A DNA stretch of 64,000 nt from Microvirga lupini (GTDB lineage: Bacteria > Pseudomonadota > Alphaproteobacteria > Rhizobiales > Beijerinckiaceae). Positions 1 through 8,803 of the stretch are shown piece after piece; position 1 is the first letter of the stretch; each line of letters starts with the position of its first letter. The notes below the pieces were generated by a model. The model was not told the origin of the DNA. It ran no database searches and saw only the letters and a program-made list of their open reading frames with translations. The stretch is from positions 186,001 through 250,000 of the forward strand of contig NZ_JACHWB010000001.1 in the NCBI RefSeq assembly GCF_014191055.1. Reading direction: 5' to 3'. The position numbers and the translations under genes are program-made.

Positions 1-726
1 GTCGAGGGCGAGCAGCTGCTTGTCCTTCAAGCTTTCCGGCACGTCGCCATTGACGATGCGCAGCGCGAGGCCTTCGACGATGGCGGTCTTGCCGACGCCG
101 GGCTCGCCGATCAGCACGGGATTGTTCTTGGTGCGGCGCGACAGCACCTGGATCGTGCGGCGGATCTCCTCGTCGCGGCCGATCACCGGATCGAGCTTGC
201 CGTCGCGGGCCGCCTCGGTGAGGTCGCGGGCATATTTCTTGAGCGCATCATAGGCGTTCTCCGCCGTCGCGTTGTCGGCGGTGCGGCCCTTGCGCAGCGT
301 GTTAATGGCGGTGTTGAGCCCTTGGGCGGTCACGCCGGCCTGGGCTAAGATCTTGCCGGCTTCCGTGTCCTTCTCGACGGCGAGCGCCAGCAGCATCCGC
401 TCGACGGTGACATAGGAGTCGCCCGCCTTCTCGGCGGCCTTCTCGGCGGTGTCGAAGAATCGCATTAGGTCGCGGGTGGCCTGCGGCTGCGCGGCGGAGC
501 CGGAGACCTTGGGCTGCTTGGCGAGCCACTGCTCGACCGCCGCATGGGCGTCGCGGGAGCGGCCGCCGGCGCGGTCGATGAGGCCGGCGCAGAGGCCTTC
601 CGGATCGTCCAGCAGAACTTTCAGCACATGGCCCGGCGAGAGCTGCGGATGCCCTTCGCGCATGGCGAGGTTCTGGGCCGCCTGAACGAAGCCCCGGGCA
701 CGCTCGGTGTATTTTTCGAAATTCAT
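1..726 (-). CDS. clpB: ATP-dependent disaggregase ClpB, N-terminal part (cut by window edge)
   Basis: Reads leftward from ATG at 726 off the window edge; 242 codons are present. Residues 1-150 match the two-lobed Clp N-domain (starts [10 protein letters not shown]). The first AAA+ module follows, with Walker A GEPGVGKT near residues 207-214 and the typical lead-in [18 protein letters not shown]. ClpB is a cytosolic hexameric disaggregase working with DnaK. A Shine-Dalgarno GAGGGATGACAAG precedes the ATG. Upstream, a CTTG and an AT-containing block spaced as in alphaproteobacterial RpoH promoters can be picked out around 800-860, but this is weak. It faces away from two small genes at 905-1513. 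Confidence 0.97.
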   Translation of the reverse strand, partial: MNFEKYTERARGFVQAAQNLAMREGHPQLSPGHVLKVLLDDPEGLCAGLIDRAGGRSRDAHAAVEQWLAKQPKVSGSAAQPQATRDLMRFFDTAEKAAEKAGDSYVTVERMLLALAVEKDTEAGKILAQAGVTAQGLNTAINTLRKGRTADNATAENAYDALKKYARDLTEAARDGKLDPVIGRDEEIRRTIQVLSRRTKNNPVLIGEPGVGKTAIVEGLALRIVNGDVPESLKDKQLLALD

Positions 727-904
727 CTTGTCATCCCTCCTCAGGTCAGCCCGCCCTCCTGGAGGCACAGGCCGACCCTGCGATGTCGGACCCCCGTATG
801 GAGCATCCGCTCCCGCTTAATTGGTGTGTCCCATTCGCCACAACAAGAGGGGGAACCCGCTCGCCGCGCTGGCATTGACCCAGCAACGATTCAAGGAGGT
901 TCCC

Positions 905-1228
905 ATGACACGCGACCCGCGGTCGGAAGCCGAGAAAGCCCGTGCCGACCTCGCCCGCAATGCCGAGCTGGGCTTGGCCGTGCCGGAAAGCCCGGTCGAG
1001 CAGCAGCCCTCGGTGACGCCGCAGACCTTCGGCGACACCACCGAGAACGGCCGGATCATCCGGGACGATGAAGGTCCCATGGCCAACGAGGCGGACCGGG
1101 ACATCGGCGATTCCACCGGCACCATCGCGAGCTCCCGCGACATTCCCGTCTCGCGTCAGAACGTCAAAGCCCCGCCAACCCACCGCAGCGACGAGGAGGA
1201 CGGCGTCCTCTCCCGCGCCAAGGAGTAG
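905..1228 (+). CDS. small hydrophilic protein of unknown function
   Basis: 107 residues, no signal peptide or membrane segment, very polar and rich in D, E, R and S. The start is set by a strong ribosome site AAGGAGG seven bases before ATG 905. The N-terminus carries AEKARADLARNAELGL, which resembles the N-terminus of the next gene (AEKARQELVANAEKAL), so the two are probably divergent paralogues. I do not recognise a family. It stands divergent to clpB and six bases before its partner, so the pair is probably one transcript. A stress-linked role is possible from the clpB neighbourhood but is only inference. Confidence 0.75.
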   Translation: MTRDPRSEAEKARADLARNAELGLAVPESPVEQQPSVTPQTFGDTTENGRIIRDDEGPMANEADRDIGDSTGTIASSRDIPVSRQNVKAPPTHRSDEEDGVLSRAKE

Positions 1229-1234
1229 AACAAC

Positions 1235-1513
1235 ATGGCTCTTTCCGATCTCTTTGCCCGCTTCAGCCCGTCCAAGCGCAAGGCCGAGCAAGCTGAAAAG
1301 GCCCGCCAGGAACTCGTGGCCAATGCCGAGAAGGCTCTGCGCATGAAGCAGGAGGCCGGTCCCCAGGCCAACATCCCCGAGCACCAGACCTCCCATGAGG
1401 GCATGCACCAGGATCCTCATCAGGTGGAGATCGACGCCTCCCGCGGCCGGGAAGCCGGGTTCACGCCTCAGTTGAAGCGCTCCAAGGTCGCCCGCTCGGG
1501 GGATGCTTCGTAA
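1235..1513 (+). CDS. small hydrophilic protein, partner of the preceding gene
   Basis: 92 residues starting MALSDLFARFSPSKRK. An AAGGAG ribosome site overlaps the 3' end of the upstream gene. A charged N-terminal helix (residues 12-40, AEKARQELVANAEKAL) is followed by a polar His/Gln-rich middle (HQTSHEGMHQDPHQVE). There is no transmembrane segment or export signal. It shares the AEKARxxLxxNAExxL motif with the neighbour at 905-1228. A good intrinsic terminator follows at 1541. Family not recognised. Confidence 0.75.
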   Translation: MALSDLFARFSPSKRKAEQAEKARQELVANAEKALRMKQEAGPQANIPEHQTSHEGMHQDPHQVEIDASRGREAGFTPQLKRSKVARSGDAS

Positions 1514-1540
1514 GCAAAGTTTCGAATGCTCGAAAACAAC

Positions 1541-1568
1541 AAAGCCCCGCCGAACGGCGGGGCTTTTT
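1541..1568. terminator. bidirectional intrinsic terminator
   Basis: Perfect GCCCCGCC/GGCGGGGC stem with a GAAC-type loop, flanked by AAA on the left and TTTTT on the right. It ends the small gene at 1235-1513 and, read leftward, sits just after the Crp-family gene. Confidence 0.85.
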
Positions 1569-2356
1569 CATGAGCATTGTCGTCGAAGGATCTCAGAGTG
1601 TCCTCCCGCAGCAGGCAGCACCGTTCGATCCCGCCCATAGGTGTTCGGCAGAAGCTGCTCGAACTTCTGTCGGATGACCTGGTAGCACTCGCAGGAGGCG
1701 GCCTCGAGACCCTGGCGATCCGTGACCGTGATCATGCCTCTGCCCTGGCGGATCAGCCCCTTGTCCTGAAGGACCCGGGCCACATCGCTGACCGTCGAGC
1801 GCTGGACCCCGAGCATTTCCGCCAGGAATTCCTGGGTGAGGGGCAGTTCGGGCTGGCCTGCCCGGTCCTGGCTCATGAGGATCCAGCGGCAGCAGCGGGC
1901 CTCCACGCTGTGAACGGCATTGCAGGCCACAGTCTGGAGCGTTTCCGCCATCAGCGCCTCGGTAAAGCGCATGACGAGGTGCTGGATGGCCGGGCGAGCC
2001 GCCATGGCCTCGTGCATCAGGTTGAGTTCGGCCCGGGAGGCCGTGCCGCTCAGTTGGACGACATAGCGGCCGAACGATTGGCGGGTCACGAAGGCGCTCA
2101 CCAGGCCGAATAATCCCTCACGGCCGAACGTCGCCATCTCGACGGACTTGCCGTCATGCATGAGGGTGACGAGGGATACCATCGCATCGTGAGGAAAGTA
2201 GGTGTGCACGATGGTCTCGCCCATCTCGTAGAGCGTCTGACCGCGCTGCAGGTCGACGATGGAGAGATGCGGCTCCAAAAAGGCGAAATCCTCTGGCCCC
2301 AGGGCGGCTAAAATCCGGTTGTCCTGGTGCTGCGGAGTTTTCCGAACCTGTGCCAT
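1568..2356 (-). CDS. Crp/Fnr-family transcriptional regulator
   Basis: 262 residues. The N-terminal cyclic-nucleotide-type beta-roll runs about 17-135 (LQRGQTLYEMGETIVHTYFP and so on). A dimerisation helix and a C-terminal Crp helix-turn-helix follow at about 173-205 (LTQEFLAEMLGVQRSTVSDV, then LQDKGLIRQGRGMITV). The Fnr four-cysteine iron-sulfur pattern at the N-terminus is absent. Cysteines lie at 145, 155, 156, 222 and 224. The long C-terminal tail beyond the HTH (about 215-262, CEC motif) matches the many Crp-like regulators of Hyphomicrobiales whose ligand is unknown. The target genes cannot be told from the neighbourhood. Confidence 0.9.
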   Translation of the reverse strand: MAQVRKTPQHQDNRILAALGPEDFAFLEPHLSIVDLQRGQTLYEMGETIVHTYFPHDAMVSLVTLMHDGKSVEMATFGREGLFGLVSAFVTRQSFGRYVVQLSGTASRAELNLMHEAMAARPAIQHLVMRFTEALMAETLQTVACNAVHSVEARCCRWILMSQDRAGQPELPLTQEFLAEMLGVQRSTVSDVARVLQDKGLIRQGRGMITVTDRQGLEAASCECYQVIRQKFEQLLPNTYGRDRTVLPAAGGHSEILRRQCS

Positions 2357-2519
2357 GGCAAAGGCCCCGATTCAGCCGGAACATGCCCCTGCAGATCAAC
2401 GCACCGAACAGGTGATCCGGTCCACGGAGCGGTGAATTCTCCGGGCATCGGCCCGGACACCGGGCATGGCGTGCGCCTCCACCTTGCCCGTCATCGGCCA
2501 AGCCCGTATCCATGGCCGC

Positions 2520-3314
2520 ATGAGCATCCAGATCGCCTCCCTCCAGCGCTACCCGGTCAAGGGCCTCTCGCCCGAACCGCTCTCCTCCGCGACTCTCACG
2601 AAGGGCGACTACTTTCCCGGCGACCGGCTGTTCGCCATCGAGAACGGTCCGGCCGGGTTCGAGCCGGACAACCCGCAGCATCAGCCCAAGATCAAGTTCC
2701 TGATGCTGATGCGCAACGAAAGCCTGGCGCGGCTGAAGACCCGTTACCTCGATTCGATCACGACCCTCTTCATCGAGCAGGGCGGCCGCGAGGTGGCGCG
2801 CGGCGATCTCTCGACGCCGGGAGGGCGGCTCGCCATCGAGGCGTATTTCCGCCGCTTCATGCCGAAGGAACTGCGCGGCCCGCCGAAGGTGCTCGCAGCG
2901 CCCGACGGCTTCCGCTTCACGGATTCCCGGCGAGGCTTCGTCTCGCTCATCAATCTCGCGAGCGTGCGCGAGCTGGAGAACGTGGTCGGCGCGCCGGTCG
3001 ATCCGCTCCGGTTTCGCGGCAACATCCACATCGAAGGGCTGGCGCCTTGGGCCGAGTTCGATCTCGTCGGACAGGTGCTGACAGCACCGTCGGGTTTGCG
3101 GCTCAAGGTGACCAAACGCATCGAGCGCTGCGCCGCCACCAATGTGGATCCGGACACAGGCGTCCGCGACCTGGAGATCCCGAAAAGCCTCATGAAGGCC
3201 TATGGTCATTTCGATTGCGGCATCTATGCCGAGGTGCTCGACGGTGGAGTGATCGAGACCGGCGACAGCCTTGAGCGGGAGCAGGACGCCCAGGCGCAGT
3301 TCGCCTTCGTCTAA
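2520..3314 (+). CDS. MOSC domain protein (molybdenum-cofactor sulfurase C-terminal type)
   Basis: 264 residues from ATG 2520; an in-frame ATG 54 bases upstream is less likely because the conserved MOSC N-terminal strand begins here (IASLQRYPVKGLSPEPL). The MOSC_N beta-barrel occupies about 1-100 and the MOSC domain about 115-260, with the family cysteine in RCAATN (C204). Such proteins bind molybdopterin or sulfur-carrying cofactor and serve in reduction of N-hydroxylated or similar compounds (mARC/YcbX type). No reductase partner is adjacent and no ferredoxin domain is fused. The stop codon touches a palindromic repeat. Confidence 0.88.
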   Translation: MSIQIASLQRYPVKGLSPEPLSSATLTKGDYFPGDRLFAIENGPAGFEPDNPQHQPKIKFLMLMRNESLARLKTRYLDSITTLFIEQGGREVARGDLSTPGGRLAIEAYFRRFMPKELRGPPKVLAAPDGFRFTDSRRGFVSLINLASVRELENVVGAPVDPLRFRGNIHIEGLAPWAEFDLVGQVLTAPSGLRLKVTKRIERCAATNVDPDTGVRDLEIPKSLMKAYGHFDCGIYAEVLDGGVIETGDSLEREQDAQAQFAFV

Positions 3315-3315
3315 A

Positions 3316-3359
3316 GCATCGAACGCAAAAGTGGGCATCGGTTTTGCGTGAGAAGATGC
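3316..3359. repeat. nested inverted repeat (gcatc...gatgc with acgcaaaa/ttttgcgt core)
   Basis: The outer arms gcatc/gatgc and inner arms acgcaaaa/ttttgcgt enclose gtgggcatcgg. The form resembles short intergenic repeats common in Hyphomicrobiales (gtggg..accggttttgcg type). It begins two bases after the MOSC stop codon and may also act as its transcript end. Confidence 0.6.
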
Positions 3360-3374
3360 ATCGAGCCAAAACTT

Positions 3375-3414
3375 AAGGCATCGAACGTGAGTTCGAATTC
3401 ACTTTCGATGCTTT
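3375..3414. repeat. 40-bp palindromic repeat, copy 1
   Basis: Near-perfect palindrome centred on gttcgaattc, with outer arms aaggcatcga/tcgatgcttt and three mismatched pairs. A second copy with the same core (gcatcgaacgtgagttcg) is at 32770-32808. It lies between the MOSC gene and the RTX gene, which converge here. It is likely a REP-like or terminator-associated element. Confidence 0.7.
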
Positions 3415-3500
3415 AGGTGGTTCTCGGACGAAGACCCACCGGAACTCCCTTCCTCGCGCTTCCGTTTCTGGAACGCCGAAGTTACGGCGGAGCGATATCC

Positions 3501-6500
3501 TTAAAAGAGGATATACTGATAAATATTCGAGATGGTGGTCGGCGTGTCCTGCAGGAAAATCTTGCCGTTGCTACCACTGCCACCGCTGCCGTAGGTCCCG
3601 ATCCGATAGATAAAGACACTCGGGTTGTCAGGATCCCTCTCGGTTCCCACGTCGAAACTTGAAATCAGCCCGGCCTGTCTCAAAGGCCTTAGGTCGATCC
3701 GGTCGCCTTCGGTCGGCACGAAGCCGCGGATCTTTTCCACGCTCACCCGATCGCTGTATTCGAAAATCGTTGCGCCCTGCGAGCCGAACAGAATGTCGTC
3801 ACCTGCACCGCCGTTCAGGGTGTCGTTGCCAAAGACACCGTCAAGGACGTTGTTCCCACCGTTGCCCCGAATGTAATTGTCGCTGATATTGCCGATCCCG
3901 ACGACAACTTCGGTGCCTCCGATCAGTGTCAGATTCTCCAGGTCGTCCTGGAGCAGGAGCGTTCGGGTGAGGATTCTGTCCTGACTGAACGTGCCGAAGT
4001 TGAAACCTGCGCGCAGGGTATCGGTGCCAAAGGTTTCGATGACGACCTCGGTCGCGCTCTCGACGGTGTAGACATCGTTGCCGTCCCCGCCGATCAGGGT
4101 ATCCGTTCCGCCGAGGCCGTTCAGGATGTTGTGCCCGCTGTTGCCGACAATGAGGTTATTCGCGGCATTGCCCGTGCCGTCGATATGCCCAATGCCGGTG
4201 AGTTCGAGATTCTCGAAGTTATCGCGCAGGGTATAGGTGAAATTCGCCCGAACCGTATCCGTGCCTTCATCCAGGTTCTCGGTCAGCACGTCTCCGGTGT
4301 CGATGATGTAGAGATCGTCCCCGAGGCCGCCGCGCAGCCCGTCGGCGCCGCCGCCGCCGTCGAGGGTGTCGTTTCCGCCTCCTCCCTCCAGGATGTTGCC
4401 GGCTATATTGCCGATGAGCCAATTGTCGAGAGCATTGCCATAGCCGTTAGCGCCAAACGTACCGACTATGGTGAGGTTCTCGACATGATTTGAGAGAGTG
4501 TAGTTCGCGGCAGCCGACAGGACGAGGTCTGTCCCTTCGTCGACGAGTTCCACCACCACATCGGTGTCCAGATCGACAACATAGGTGTCGTCGCCGGCGC
4601 CGCCGATCAGACTGTCCTGGCCCGAATTTCCGTTAACGATGCCGCCTTCCAAGCGATCGTTTCCGTCTCCGCCGAACAGGGTGTCGTTCCACTGGCCTCC
4701 GGTCAGCACATTGTCGAGACCGTTCCCTGTGCCACGAAGACCCATGAGGGTTGGCGGTTGGAGGACGAGGCGCTCCACGAAATCGGGAAGAACGAAATCG
4801 ATGCCGGTGAAGATGCTGTCGAAACCTGCGTTCTCTGTCTCGACCACGACGTCCCCGGCATCGCCGACGAAATAGCTGTCATTCCCAAGGCCGCCACGCA
4901 GGGTGTCGTTTCCACCTCGTCCATCGAGATAATCGTCGTTGCTGCCGGTGGTAATATCGTTGGCGAGGCTGTTGCCAGTGGCGACGTTGAAGCGCGTGTT
5001 GTTAAGGATCACGAGGTTTTCGAGGCGAGCGCCGAGTGTGTAATCCGCGAGCGTCGTTCGAACCGAGTCGATATCGGTATCCCCGCCCTGCTCGTCGATG
5101 ATGTCGCCATCCTCCGCATCGATCACATAGACGTCGTTGCCGGAGCCGCCGATGAGCGAATCCTGGCCGGTGCTGCCGATGAGGGTGTCGTTGCCGTTGC
5201 CGCCGTCCAGCGTATCGTCGCCATCGGCCCCCGAGAGGATGTTGTCGAGGTCGTTGCCGGTGATGAGGTTGTTCTGAGAGTTGCCGGTGCCGCTCACGGC
5301 GCTCCCGACAAGGATGAGATGCTCGACGTTCAGGCCGAGCACGTAGTCGGCGCTGGCGCGAGCCGTGTCGTATCCCGCCCCATCGCCTTCCTGCTCGACG
5401 ATGGTGTCGGCCGCATCGACATCATAGACATCGTTCCCGGTCCCCCCTTCGAGCGTGTCGGCCCCAACTCCGCCATCGAGCGTATCGTTGCCTTCGCCCC
5501 CCACGAGGCTGTTGTTCAGAGCGTTCCCGGTCAGCGTGTTGTCGAGGGCGTTGCCCGTGCCGGTCAAGGCGGCCCCGATAAGCGTCAGGCGCTCCACATT
5601 GTTGCCGATCACGTAGTCAGTCGAGGCCTGGACGCTGTCATAGCCGTCCCCTGCAGCCTCCACGATTGCGTCGCCTGAATCGTCCACGATGTAGACGTCG
5701 TTGCCGGCGCCGCCATCGAGCGTATCGACCCCTGCGCCGCCATTGAGGGTGTCGTTCCCATCGGCGCCCGCAAGGCTGTTGTCTTGGCCGTTGCCGGTGA
5801 TGGCATTGTCGAGACCGTTGCCGGTGCCCGAATGCGCAATGCCGATCAGCACAAGGTGCTCGAGGTGTTCGCCGAGCGTATAGTCGAACGCGGCCCGCAC
5901 CGTGTCCGTGCCGCCGCCCTCGGCTTCGACGACCACGTCGCCCGCCTCGTTCACGACGTACGTATCGTTGCCCTTGCCCCCATCGAGGGTGTCGGCACCG
6001 CCTCTGCCGTCCAGGAGGTTGTCGCCCACCGTGCCGGTGATGGTGTTGGCCAGGGCATTGCCGGTTCCGACAACGGCACGGCCCGTGAGTACGAGGTGCT
6101 CTACATGGTCCGCCAGCGTGACGCCGGTCGAGGACCAGACCGTATCGATGCCGCCATTCTCGGCCTCCACCACCATATCGAAGACATCGTCGATGATATA
6201 CGTGTCGTCTCCCGCGCCGCCCGTCATCATGTCGGCTCCGGCCCCACCGTCGAGGGTGTTGCTGCCTGCATTGCCCGTGAGGGCGTTGGCCCCTGCGTTC
6301 CCGGTGCCCCGCAGGGCTGTGCCGAGCAGCACCAGGTTCTCGACCTCCCCGCTGAGTGTGTAGTCGACCGTCGCCCGCACCGTATCCGTCCCGCCACCGG
6401 TCCCTTCGACCACTAGGTCGCCCGCATCGTCGACCTCGTAGATGTCATCGCCCTGGCCACCGGCCAGGAGGTCCGCTCCGGTCCCGCCCAGGAGGGTATC

Positions 6501-7235
6501 GTTGCCTGCGCCGCCGTCGAGGGTGTCGCTGCCGGCCGCGCCGTCGAGCCGGTTGGAAAGCGCATTGCCGCTGATTCGGTTGGCGAGATCGTTGCCGGTG
6601 CCGAACAGGGCGCTGCCGGTGAGAAGCAGATTCTCCACATGTGCGCCCAACGTGTAGTTCACGGCGGCCTGAATGGTGTCGATGCCCTGGTTCGCCTTCT
6701 CGGTGACCCGGTCCCGAGCATTGTCGACGATATAGGTGTCGTTGCCCTTGCCCCCCGCGAGCCTGTCGGCGCCGGCCTTGCCGTCGAGGATGTTGGCGCC
6801 GGTATTGCCCGTGATGGTGTTGGCGAGGCTGTTGCCGGTGCCCTTCAGGGCGGAGCGGCCGGTGAGGGTCAGGTTCTCGACCTGCGCGCCCAGAGTCCAA
6901 TGGACGGACGCTTTGACCAGATCGGTGCCGCCACGGGCGCGCTCGATCACCTGGTCGCGGGCATTGTCGACGATGTAGGTGTCGTTGCCCTGGCCGCCCG
7001 TCATGCGGTCGCGCCCCTTGCGGCCGTCGAGCAGATCGTTGCCGCCGAGCCCCGAGAGCACGTCGCTGGCCGAGGTGCCGATCAGCCGGTCGGCGCGGGG
7101 TGTGCCGGACAGGCTCTTGCTCAAAGGAGACGCGGGGGCGCTCTCCTGCTCCCGGGCGTTCAGGGCCTCGACCGGATCCGACTTACGGGTCCTCAGTGTG
7201 GGCAGGAAGGAGAAGCGGGAGTTGAGCGAGGCCAT
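3501..7235 (-). CDS. large RTX-type calcium-binding repeat protein
   Basis: 1,244 residues, no classical signal peptide. After a 45-residue Ser/Arg/Pro-rich leader, the protein is built of 12 successive modules of 80-105 residues. Each has an RTX nonapeptide block (GGxGNDTLxGG, then NDTYIVD) followed by a linker of the form YTLGxxVENLxLTG...GTGN. The last ~90 residues (IFEYSDRVSVEKIRGF to YQYILF) resemble the C-terminal export region of serralysin-like proteins and end in hydrophobic YILF. This fits secretion by a type I system and folding with Ca2+ outside the cell. No protease, lipase or other catalytic domain is seen, and no type I transporter is nearby. A surface or biofilm role is inference. 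Confidence 0.92.
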   Translation of the reverse strand: MASLNSRFSFLPTLRTRKSDPVEALNAREQESAPASPLSKSLSGTPRADRLIGTSASDVLSGLGGNDLLDGRKGRDRMTGGQGNDTYIVDNARDQVIERARGGTDLVKASVHWTLGAQVENLTLTGRSALKGTGNSLANTITGNTGANILDGKAGADRLAGGKGNDTYIVDNARDRVTEKANQGIDTIQAAVNYTLGAHVENLLLTGSALFGTGNDLANRISGNALSNRLDGAAGSDTLDGGAGNDTLLGGTGADLLAGGQGDDIYEVDDAGDLVVEGTGGGTDTVRATVDYTLSGEVENLVLLGTALRGTGNAGANALTGNAGSNTLDGGAGADMMTGGAGDDTYIIDDVFDMVVEAENGGIDTVWSSTGVTLADHVEHLVLTGRAVVGTGNALANTITGTVGDNLLDGRGGADTLDGGKGNDTYVVNEAGDVVVEAEGGGTDTVRAAFDYTLGEHLEHLVLIGIAHSGTGNGLDNAITGNGQDNSLAGADGNDTLNGGAGVDTLDGGAGNDVYIVDDSGDAIVEAAGDGYDSVQASTDYVIGNNVERLTLIGAALTGTGNALDNTLTGNALNNSLVGGEGNDTLDGGVGADTLEGGTGNDVYDVDAADTIVEQEGDGAGYDTARASADYVLGLNVEHLILVGSAVSGTGNSQNNLITGNDLDNILSGADGDDTLDGGNGNDTLIGSTGQDSLIGGSGNDVYVIDAEDGDIIDEQGGDTDIDSVRTTLADYTLGARLENLVILNNTRFNVATGNSLANDITTGSNDDYLDGRGGNDTLRGGLGNDSYFVGDAGDVVVETENAGFDSIFTGIDFVLPDFVERLVLQPPTLMGLRGTGNGLDNVLTGGQWNDTLFGGDGNDRLEGGIVNGNSGQDSLIGGAGDDTYVVDLDTDVVVELVDEGTDLVLSAAANYTLSNHVENLTIVGTFGANGYGNALDNWLIGNIAGNILEGGGGNDTLDGGGGADGLRGGLGDDLYIIDTGDVLTENLDEGTDTVRANFTYTLRDNFENLELTGIGHIDGTGNAANNLIVGNSGHNILNGLGGTDTLIGGDGNDVYTVESATEVVIETFGTDTLRAGFNFGTFSQDRILTRTLLLQDDLENLTLIGGTEVVVGIGNISDNYIRGNGGNNVLDGVFGNDTLNGGAGDDILFGSQGATIFEYSDRVSVEKIRGFVPTEGDRIDLRPLRQAGLISSFDVGTERDPDNPSVFIYRIGTYGSGGSGSNGKIFLQDTPTTISNIYQYILF

Positions 7236-7330
7236 GGCTGATCCCCTGACGCAGGAAGCTTGGCCGCTAACCTATGTTGAACATTATAAAGTGGCAACAA
7301 CTCCCAAGATCCAGAGCAGAGGCGGAAACG

Positions 7331-7358
7331 AAAAAGGGAGAGCCAAGCTCTCCCTTCT
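7331..7358 (-). terminator. intrinsic terminator after the DUF4167 gene
   Basis: Stem GGGAGAG/CTCTCCC with a short loop, followed leftward by a run of T (seen as aaaaa on the + strand). It lies 23 bases after the DUF4167 stop codon and between it and the RTX gene. Confidence 0.8.
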
Positions 7359-7380
7359 CGAATTGCTTCGCCGACCGGTC

Positions 7381-8445
7381 TTACTCGGCGGCCGGGGTCT
7401 CGGCCGGATCCGGGAGGAAACCCGGGTTCTCGGCGTTGGCCGCGTCGATCATTTCCTGGCGGGTGCGGCGGCGGCGACGCGGACGGGGAGCCTCCTCGTC
7501 GTTGGCCGGTTCCTGCATGACCGGCGCGGGGGCCGGGGCCTCCGTCTCGGCCGCCACGGGAGCGGGCGTGCGGACTGGGTTGGTCAGGAAGGCCGGCAGG
7601 GTGCCCTGCTCGGGCGCCTCGGCCTCGTCCCGGCGGCGGTCGCGCTGGAAGCGCTCGCGGCGCTCCGGCCGGTCGCCACGCTCGAAGCGGTCATTGCGCT
7701 CGTTCCGATCGCCGCGCTCGGGACGGTCTCCCCGTTCGGGACGATCACCGCGGTCCTGGCGGTCGAAGCGAGGTTGACGCTCGGTGCGCTCGCCGTTCTC
7801 CTGGCGGGTCTCGAAGGGCTGCTCGTCGCGGGGCTGGTAGTCCTGGCGCGGGCCGCGCTCGCGCAGGAAGCGCTCGCGACGGTCACCGCGATCGGGACGA
7901 TCGCCACGATCCTGACGATCGTTCCGGTCCTGGCGCTCGCCGCGATCCTGGCGGTCACCCCGGTCCTGACGATCGCCGCGGTCGAAGCGCGCAGGACGCT
8001 GGTCATTGCGCTCGGCCCGGTTTTCGTAGGGCTGCGGCTGAGAGCCGAAATCGGCTTCGTCGCCATTGCCGAAGTCCTGGGCGCCGGCGCGCTCGAAGCT
8101 CGGGCGCTCGCCTTGGGTGAAGCCTTCGTCCTCATTGCCGTCCTCATCGAAGGACCGCTGCTGCTGGTAGCCGTACTGCTCGCGCAGCTGCTCCTGGGCG
8201 GCCGCGATGATGCGGAAATAATGCTCGGCGTGCTGGAAGTAGTTCTCGGCCGCCACCGGGTCGCCGCTGGACTGCGCATCGCGGGCGAGCTGGCTGTATT
8301 TCTCGGCGATATGCTGAGCCGTGCCGCGGATCTTTACGTCCGGGCCGTTCGACTCGTAGCTCTTCGTCAGGGGATTGGGCCCCTTGTTGTTACTGCGGTT
8401 GTTGTTGTTACGACCGCGCATACGCCTGTTTTGTCCTGGTCTCAT
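7381..8445 (-). CDS. DUF4167 protein with Arg/Asp-rich low-complexity tail
   Basis: 354 residues. ATG 8445 was chosen because MRPGQNRRMRGRNNNN is the usual family start. Residues 1-85 are the DUF4167 domain (RGTAQHIAEKYSQLARDA, then AENYFQHAEHYFRIIAAA). The remaining ~270 residues are a disordered tail of RDR/RGDR/RQDRGD repeats and acidic patches, ending in a basic RPRRRRRTRQEMID segment and PGFLPDP. The domain is typical of alphaproteobacteria and sits next to prmC/clpB in many of them. RNA binding is suggested by composition only. Confidence 0.9.
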   Translation of the reverse strand: MRPGQNRRMRGRNNNNRSNNKGPNPLTKSYESNGPDVKIRGTAQHIAEKYSQLARDAQSSGDPVAAENYFQHAEHYFRIIAAAQEQLREQYGYQQQRSFDEDGNEDEGFTQGERPSFERAGAQDFGNGDEADFGSQPQPYENRAERNDQRPARFDRGDRQDRGDRQDRGERQDRNDRQDRGDRPDRGDRRERFLRERGPRQDYQPRDEQPFETRQENGERTERQPRFDRQDRGDRPERGDRPERGDRNERNDRFERGDRPERRERFQRDRRRDEAEAPEQGTLPAFLTNPVRTPAPVAAETEAPAPAPVMQEPANDEEAPRPRRRRRTRQEMIDAANAENPGFLPDPAETPAAE

Positions 8446-8803
8446 TTTCGCTCTACGAGCCTCGCTGGTTCTTAAAAGCCCACGCGATATGCAAGCCAAT
8501 GGTCTACGAACGGGCTCGACGCCCACCGTTCGCGTGGCAAACCGTCTGTCGTTCAGCCATAGCCTTCAAGAGGCTTGGCCATCCTTCAGTGTCGGGTTCA
8601 GGTGATCGCGCCAGGCCGTTCCGTTCAAAAGCCCCTGCCTGCGCGATGGATATCGTTTGGTCTTCCGGCATGCCCTCAAGGACTGCCGATTTGTTTAGAC
8701 CGAGGACGATCTCTACGCTTGAATCTAGCGGGTTCCACCCGGTCCAACAAGGGCTAATTCCGACTTTATCCCGCCCTGAGACACAAAAGCCTCATCCTGT
8801 TCA
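8446..8803. other. 358-bp gap upstream of DUF4167 and downstream of prmC
   Basis: No convincing gene, RNA or repeat. Open frames crossing it show no family likeness and no good ribosome site. The right part holds the 3' trailer of prmC; the left part must carry the DUF4167 promoter. A TTGGCT...TTAAGA pair on the minus strand at about 8470-8510 is possible but weak. Confidence 0.4.

Noticed and set aside
2154..3338. 394-codon frame antisense to the MOSC gene and running into the Crp gene
   Set aside because: Low-complexity shadow of two real genes; no family wording.
4758..6416. Long plus-strand frames across the RTX gene (4758-5678, 5784-6416)
   Set aside because: Produced by the repeated DNA of the RTX gene read on the other strand; composition repeats with the same period.
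3501..7235. Tandem repeats as a possible CRISPR array
   Set aside because: Repeats are in-frame protein modules of 250-300 bases, not short repeats with unique spacers.
6979..8475. 498-codon frame antisense to the RTX N-terminus and DUF4167
   Set aside because: Leu/Ala-rich shadow of the RDR-repeat tail; crosses a clear terminator.
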